From NCBI RefSeq assembly GCF_001425705.1, contig NZ_LMDC01000012.1, forward strand, positions 725,294 through 789,293: 64,000 nt of DNA, given 5' to 3'. Within the stretch, counting starts at the first letter, position 1. Every line of letters begins with the position of its first letter. A program made the position numbers and the translations under genes. A model generated the notes under the pieces. The model was given only the letters and a program-made list of their open reading frames with translations. It ran no database searches and was not told the origin of the DNA. The stretch is from Pelomonas sp. Root1217 (GTDB lineage: Bacteria > Pseudomonadota > Gammaproteobacteria > Burkholderiales > Burkholderiaceae_C). Below are positions 60,660 through 64,000 of the stretch, one piece after another.

Positions 60660-61633
60660 TGCGCGCCAGCCGCCTGCTCTCCATCCTCATCCTGCTGCAG
60701 CTGCGCCCGCAGATCACGGCGCCGGCGCTGGCGCGGGAGTTCGAGGTGTCGGTGCGCACCATCCTGCGCGACATCGACGAACTTTCGGCCGCCGGCGTGC
60801 CCGTCTACGCCGAGCGCGGCCGCAGCGGCGGCTTCAAGCTGCGCGAGGGTTTTGCGACGCGGCTCAACGGGCTGCTGGGCGATGAAGCGCAAGCCCTGCC
60901 GCTGCTCGGCCTGCCCGGTGCGGCCAGCGAACTGGGCTTGGGCGGTGCGTCACAACGGTTGCGCCTCAAGCTGCAATCGGCGCTGCCGGGCGAGTCCGCG
61001 GCGCTTGCCGGCCGGTTGCAGGCGCGGCTGCACGTGGACCCGCTGGATTGGTACCAAAGCGGCGAACCGGCCACGCACCTGCCGGCGCTGGCGCAGGCGG
61101 TGCTGGAATGCCGCCGCGTCGAACTGCGCTATCTGAGCTGGAAGGGCGAACGCGACTGGAAGGCCGAGCCGCTGGGCCTCGTGCTCAAGGGCGGCAGCTG
61201 GTACGCCGTCGCGCGGGCCGGGGCGCGCACGCTGACGCTCAAGGTCGCCAAAATCCAGTCGCTCAGCGTTGGCGAGGAAAGCTTCGAGCGCCCGGCTGAC
61301 TTCGACCTGGCGACTTGGTGGCAGGCTTCGCTGCAGCGCTTTGAGAGGGAGTTGCGGCCCGAGGTAGCCGTCATCCGCATCACCGCCGAGGGCCGCCGGC
61401 GGCTGGCCGAGAAGGGCAGCTATGCCGCCCAGGCCGTGGCGGCCGCGGTGCCCGAAAGGCCGGCGGGGCCACGGCGCTGGTCCAGGGTCAAGTTGCCTAT
61501 CGAGAGCGTGGACCAGGCGGCGCGGCTCGTGATGTCACTGGCGCCTGAGGCTGAAGCCGTAGGGCCGGCGGCGGTGAGGGCGAGGGTGGCGGAGTGGGCT
61601 GGGGAGTTGGCGCGACGCCATGCAGGCACTTAG
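60659..61633 (+). CDS. WYL-domain HTH regulator (YafY type)
   Basis: DNA-binding regulator of 324 residues. An HTH_11 domain lies at the N-terminus (LLSILILLQLRPQITAPALA, EVSVRTILRDIDELSAAGVP). The WYL domain follows with VELRYLSWKGERDWKAEPLG, then LVLKGGSWYAVARAG, and a WCX-like C-terminus. WYL domains sense nucleotide-like ligands or RNA ends. Translation is coupled to the LysR gene by a TGATG overlap. It is the last chromosomal gene before the attC cluster. Confidence 0.92.
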   Translation: MRASRLLSILILLQLRPQITAPALAREFEVSVRTILRDIDELSAAGVPVYAERGRSGGFKLREGFATRLNGLLGDEAQALPLLGLPGAASELGLGGASQRLRLKLQSALPGESAALAGRLQARLHVDPLDWYQSGEPATHLPALAQAVLECRRVELRYLSWKGERDWKAEPLGLVLKGGSWYAVARAGARTLTLKVAKIQSLSVGEESFERPADFDLATWWQASLQRFERELRPEVAVIRITAEGRRRLAEKGSYAAQAVAAAVPERPAGPRRWSRVKLPIESVDQAARLVMSLAPEAEAVGPAAVRARVAEWAGELARRHAGT

Positions 61634-61734
61634 GCACTCGCCGTCCTGCAATCGGCTTGACGGGCCCTCTGTCCGTCGATGGAGAACTTGTAACTTCACG
61701 CCGCCTTTGCCGATGTTTTATTGGCATAGTCATC
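61634..61734. other. Intergenic stretch before the attC cluster
   Basis: About 100 bp between the WYL gene and the first attC-like site. It holds one hairpin, TGCCGAT-GTTTT-ATTGGCA (61708-61726), which may end the WYL transcript or be part of the recombination region. No gene is visible. Confidence 0.4.
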
Positions 61735-61806
61735 GCCCATCAAACACTTGCGATGGCCACTCCGGTTTTATGCAGCGGTGGCCGTCACCCCTAGAACGCG
61801 TTAGGC
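61735..61806 (+). repeat. attC-like site 1 (degenerate left half)
   Basis: The right end is a canonical R' box GTTAGGC (61800-61806) preceded by GAACGC. An inner stem GATGGCCAC/GTGGCCGTC (one wobble) folds the middle. The left box GCCCATC (61735-61741) is a weak match to the expected GCCTAAC, so this may be a decayed attC or a junction with the chromosome. Confidence 0.55.
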
Positions 61807-61813
61807 ATTCCAG

Positions 61814-62527
61814 ATGAGGCGGATGGCAGCACTCATTCAACTGATCAAGGCAACTTATCCACGCGACGAGTTTTTTGATTCCGTGGGCGAGACTTTGCGC
61901 TTATCAAAACAGGCTCGCGCGTCCTATCGGGCTTATGACAAGGCGTTCGATTGTTTGGACCAAGAGTCTTGGGAAAGACTGTCGAAGAAAGCGGTCGCGC
62001 ACTTCCTTGATCACCGGAGAGGCCAGCTCAAACAAGGATTTTTCAACCAACTAAACGAGGCCTTTGCGTATCAGTTCCTCCTCCGCCAGGGCTATACGCA
62101 TGTACGCGTCTTGCCGGAGGACGGCAAAACGACGCCAGACTTGTCATACCGTCACGGCAACGCGGTAAGGTACTGCGAAGTAAAGAGTATCGGCATTTCA
62201 GAAGAGCAGATCGATCGCTGGGAAGCTGAGGAGGGCTTTGACGGAAGCATTTACGATAATCTCAGTGCAGGATTTTTGCGGAAGCTCGACGCTGACCTGA
62301 GGAGCGCCTACAAGCAGATAGCCAGCAAAGGGCCTGACGGCATAGTCTTCATCGTTGCGAGCTTTGATGATTTCACGCTAAGTCACTATGAACGCTATCG
62401 AGTGCAAATTGAGCGGCACCTCTCCCAAACGGAGGTCCCAGAGGTTTACGTGAAGGTAGGCTTGTTGGGAGGTAGAAAAATTCACAAGTCAGCGCAAAAT
62501 CATGGCCTCTCATCCAAGGCAGACTGA
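61814..62527 (+). CDS. Cassette-borne PD-(D/E)XK nuclease-like protein
   Basis: Unrecognised 237-residue protein. Its centre fits a PD-(D/E)XK nuclease core: a helix with Glu82 (NQLNEAFAYQFLLRQGY), then Pro108-Asp109 in GKTTPDLSYRH, then Glu122-Val-Lys124 in RYCEVKSIG. The N-terminal 75 residues are charged and helical, and the C-terminus has an IVFIVASFDDFTLSHYERYR stretch. Such folds occur in restriction enzymes, Holliday resolvases and defence effectors; no methyltransferase lies beside it. The ATG is 8 bp after the attC core; another Met is at residue 4 with GAGG before it. Low GC codon use shows transfer. Expression must come from outside the cassette, or from a weak internal promoter. 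Confidence 0.7.
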   Translation: MRRMAALIQLIKATYPRDEFFDSVGETLRLSKQARASYRAYDKAFDCLDQESWERLSKKAVAHFLDHRRGQLKQGFFNQLNEAFAYQFLLRQGYTHVRVLPEDGKTTPDLSYRHGNAVRYCEVKSIGISEEQIDRWEAEEGFDGSIYDNLSAGFLRKLDADLRSAYKQIASKGPDGIVFIVASFDDFTLSHYERYRVQIERHLSQTEVPEVYVKVGLLGGRKIHKSAQNHGLSSKAD

Positions 62528-62538
62528 GGCATGCGAAT

Positions 62539-62606
62539 GCCTAACTGTCGATTCAACACGAACAAAAATGCTGCGCATTTTTGCCGGTTAACCTGGGCGC
62601 TAGAGC
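62539..62606 (+). repeat. attC site 2
   Basis: R'' GCCTAAC (62539-62545), followed by TTCAACACG. The stem CAAAAATG-CTGCG-CATTTTTG folds the centre. Then L' CCGGTTAACCTGGGC and an R' box GCTAGAGC (62599-62606), which has C instead of the usual second T. Layout and spacing match classical 59-base-element-type sites. Confidence 0.72.
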
Positions 62607-62612
62607 GCATCC

Positions 62613-62897
62613 ATGAAGTCCTACGCAACCCTCGCTCGCCGAGCGGTACGCGTCCTCGGTCACCCAAACAGTGGGTGGTCGCCCGCAGATCCTGATGACG
62701 ATAACGCGCCGGAGATCGAGTTTCGATTCGAGATCACAGACGATGGAAACAAGAACTTCTTGCTTGTTTGCCATTCGTTGGATGGGCGCTATGCCGCCGA
62801 TACCTGGCACGAAACCCTTGAAGAGGCCGTTGCCTTTGCACAAGACTCCTATGACATCGCGCCATCGGAATGGATGATGTCTGGGCCCACCACCTAA
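62613..62897 (+). CDS. Cassette-borne hypothetical protein
   Basis: Protein of 94 residues, family not recognised. It is acidic and likely a single alpha+beta domain: EIEFRFEITDDGNKNFLLVC, DGRYAADTWHETLEEAVAFA. Small orphan proteins of this kind are frequent in integron cassettes. The ATG is 6 bp after attC site 2 and the TAA is inside the R'' box of site 3, so the cassette is extremely compact. Nothing indicates a function. Confidence 0.7.
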   Translation: MKSYATLARRAVRVLGHPNSGWSPADPDDDNAPEIEFRFEITDDGNKNFLLVCHSLDGRYAADTWHETLEEAVAFAQDSYDIAPSEWMMSGPTT

Positions 62898-62945
62898 CTG
62901 AGTGAGCAGGCCGTGACGCAGACCGGCGCGTCAGGCGAGTTATGC
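62892..62945 (+). repeat. attC site 3
   Basis: R'' ACCTAAC (62892-62898) with TGAG after it; stem TGACGC/GCGTCA around a short loop; then GGCGA and R' GTTATGC (62939-62945). CTAACT of the left end pairs with AGTTAT at the right with one mismatch. At 54 bp it is a short attC. Confidence 0.65.
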
Positions 62946-62973
62946 CTTCCCTACAAGCCATGGAGCCATTTGC

Positions 62974-63456
62974 TTGACGAGCATCAGCTTTGAATCTGCC
63001 AACCAACCTGAGGTCATCGCCCTCATCGCCGAGTTGGACGCCTACCAGGACACCCTTTATCCGCCCGAAGCCCGGTATGCCTTGGACTTGGCGTCGCTGA
63101 CCCAGCCGAACGTCGTCTTTGCCGTGGCCCGAGACGCTGGGGGGCGGGCGGTGGGTTGCGGCGCCATCGTGCTGGGCCTGGAATTCGGCGAGCTCAAGCG
63201 CATGTTCGTCAGCCCGACGGCCCGCGGCAAGGGTCTGGCCAAACGGTTGCTGGCCCGGCTGGAATCCGAGGCGGCTGCTCGGGGCTGCAAGCTGGTGACG
63301 TTGGAGTCGGGCCCCTACCAGCTCGAGGCGCTGGCGCTATATGCCCAATGCGGCTACGCCCGCCGCGGACCCTATGGCAGCTATGCCGACGACCCCTTGA
63401 GCGTCTTCATGGAGAAGCGCATCGACGTCAAAGCACCCGGGGCAGATCCCGCCTGA
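62974..63456 (+). CDS. GNAT family N-acetyltransferase
   Basis: Acetyl-CoA-dependent acetyltransferase of 160 residues. Motif A is GELKRMFVSPTARGKGLAKR, followed by LLARLESEAAARGCKLVTLE and motif B near LYAQCGYARRGPYG. Start is TTG at 62974; GGAG (62962-62965) stands 8 nt before it, and the only nearby ATG (62960) is out of frame. It begins 28 bp after the last attC core, but no attC follows it and it is as GC-rich as the chromosome, so it is probably native. It overlaps the convergent dipeptidase gene by 29 bp. Confidence 0.87.
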   Translation: MTSISFESANQPEVIALIAELDAYQDTLYPPEARYALDLASLTQPNVVFAVARDAGGRAVGCGAIVLGLEFGELKRMFVSPTARGKGLAKRLLARLESEAAARGCKLVTLESGPYQLEALALYAQCGYARRGPYGSYADDPLSVFMEKRIDVKAPGADPA

Positions 63457-64000
63457 CCGCCACGCGGTCGCCGAAGTCGAAATGCCACCACTCGGTGGTG
63501 ATGGCATGAAAGCCCACCTCGCGCATGGCCGCGCGCAGCCAGCCGCGCTCGACGAGGTGCTCGGGCTTGAGCGCGCCCAGGGCCAGGTGCTCGGCCTCGT
63601 GGTCGGGGTGGGAAGCCAGCGTCATCTCGTCGAAGCCGCTGCCCATGTCGACCTCACGCCCTTGCGGGTCGAGCAACGTCAGGTCGACCGCCATGCCGAA
63701 GCTGTGGATGGAACCCCGCTCAGGGTTGGCGAGGTACATCGTCAGTGGCGTGCCCTGCAGCTCGTCCCACAGGCGCTGCTGCACGCGTTGCGGGCGCAGC
63801 GCGTCCAGCACCAGGAGGCGGTAGCCAGGGCGGCGTTCCTGCAGCCACAGGGCGGCCTGCTCAAGCGCGTCGGCGGCCTCGCGGCGCAGCCAGGCGCAGT
63901 CGATGCCCGCATAGACGGAATGGCCGACGAAGTTGTCGGCGGTCGCGTAGCGCAGGTCGGCGGCGATACCGTGCCGCAGGCTGGCCAGACGCCGGAAGTC
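63428..64000 (-). CDS. D-alanyl-D-alanine dipeptidase (VanX/DdpX family), 5' end cut by window edge
   Basis: Zinc dipeptidase that hydrolyses D-Ala-D-Ala. The frame is open from position 64000, so the N-terminus is outside. Visible are DLRYATADNFVGHSVYAGID and LDALRPQRVQQRLWD, the metal motif SxHxxGxAxD as SIHSFGMAVD, and the catalytic/metal motif EWWHFDF near the C-terminus. In Gram-negatives without vancomycin resistance genes the enzyme serves D-Ala recovery or stationary-phase survival. No van genes are in the window. Confidence 0.93.
   Translation of the reverse strand, partial: DFRRLASLRHGIAADLRYATADNFVGHSVYAGIDCAWLRREAADALEQAALWLQERRPGYRLLVLDALRPQRVQQRLWDELQGTPLTMYLANPERGSIHSFGMAVDLTLLDPQGREVDMGSGFDEMTLASHPDHEAEHLALGALKPEHLVERGWLRAAMREVGFHAITTEWWHFDFGDRVAVRRDLPRVL

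Larger units (their letters stand above)
61735..62945 (+). mobile_element. attC cluster lacking an integrase (CALIN), two cassettes
   Basis: Three attC-like sites (61735-61806, 62539-62606, 62892-62945) stand in the same orientation and bracket two genes read in that direction with almost no leader, the layout of integron gene cassettes. The DNA is visibly richer in A/T than all neighbours. The stop codon of the second cassette gene lies inside the R'' box of the last attC, a common feature of cassettes. No intI gene or attI site is seen in this window, so it is either a CALIN or the distal end of a longer array outside the window; dense native genes on both sides favour a CALIN. Confidence 0.72.

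Noticed and set aside
61628-61635. CTTAGGC near the WYL stop codon as a further attC core
   Set aside because: The first base of the core is wrong and no R'' box or hairpin lies within 150 bp upstream, which is coding sequence of the WYL gene.
1-64000. CRISPR array, insertion sequences, prophage genes or toxin-antitoxin pairs
   Set aside because: I saw no regularly spaced repeats, transposase motifs, terminal inverted repeats with target duplications, or phage structural genes on either strand.

Overview
The window is a 64 kb stretch of GC-rich chromosome from a beta-proteobacterium, most likely Burkholderiales of the Roseateles / Pelomonas / Rubrivivax type. The evidence is the strong G/C third-position bias, dense small operons with 1-4 nt overlaps, PEP-CTERM proteins, large TonB-dependent receptors, an ArfB-Alr-LplT neighbourhood and the family-level look of the proteins. 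Nearly all of it reads as housekeeping and niche genes. A short AT-richer segment near the right end (about 61.7-62.95 kb) is clearly foreign.

Layout. 1-3.4 kb (minus): two tandem membrane diguanylate cyclases upstream of a siderophore-type TonB receptor cut by the left edge. 3.4-11 kb: SDR oxidoreductase, rlpA, an FAH-family hydrolase plus nadC, an Anbu proteasome-like protein coupled to an NAD-epimerase with a divergent LysR regulator, and small envelope and stress proteins. 11-12.9 kb: remnant of a PEP-CTERM gene, an orphan membrane protein and tRNA-Arg(CCG). 13-22 kb: cytochrome c, YheT hydrolase operon, HExxH lipoprotein, ilvE operon, PilZ protein, radA. 22-30 kb: transporters, a complete tetA/tetR-type divergent pair with two recognisable tet operators, prolyl oligopeptidase, arfB, alr. 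30-40 kb: lplT, SGNH hydrolase, glutathione peroxidase, a flavin halogenase-like protein lacking the catalytic lysine, Crp/Fnr regulator, and a PEP-CTERM gene that precedes a two-component system. 40-45.4 kb: an operon of aromatic aminotransferase, periplasmic binding-like protein, D-amino-acid dehydrogenase, serine beta-lactamase-fold hydrolase and LD-carboxypeptidase. 45.6-61.6 kb: large TonB receptor, ornithine cyclodeaminase-like/DacB pair, glycosyltransferase, second S66 peptidase, animal-type haem peroxidase lipoprotein, an AhpD-like/DUF1348/PPOX operon with divergent LysR, and a WYL regulator.

61.7-63 kb is the most notable part. Three attC-like recombination sites flank two promoterless-looking, AT-richer genes: a PD-(D/E)XK nuclease-like protein and a 94-aa orphan. 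No integron integrase is visible in the window. This looks like a small CALIN (cluster of attC sites lacking an integrase) inserted between a WYL regulator and a GNAT/VanX-type dipeptidase pair. The nuclease-like cassette protein is the best candidate for an undescribed function.

A second theme is D-alanine and peptidoglycan metabolism. Alanine racemase, D-amino-acid dehydrogenase, two S66 LD-carboxypeptidase homologues, DacB, a beta-lactamase-fold hydrolase, RlpA and a VanX-type D-Ala-D-Ala dipeptidase all occur in this window, some in the same operon. All calls rest on reading the sequence and remembered family features. No database search was run.
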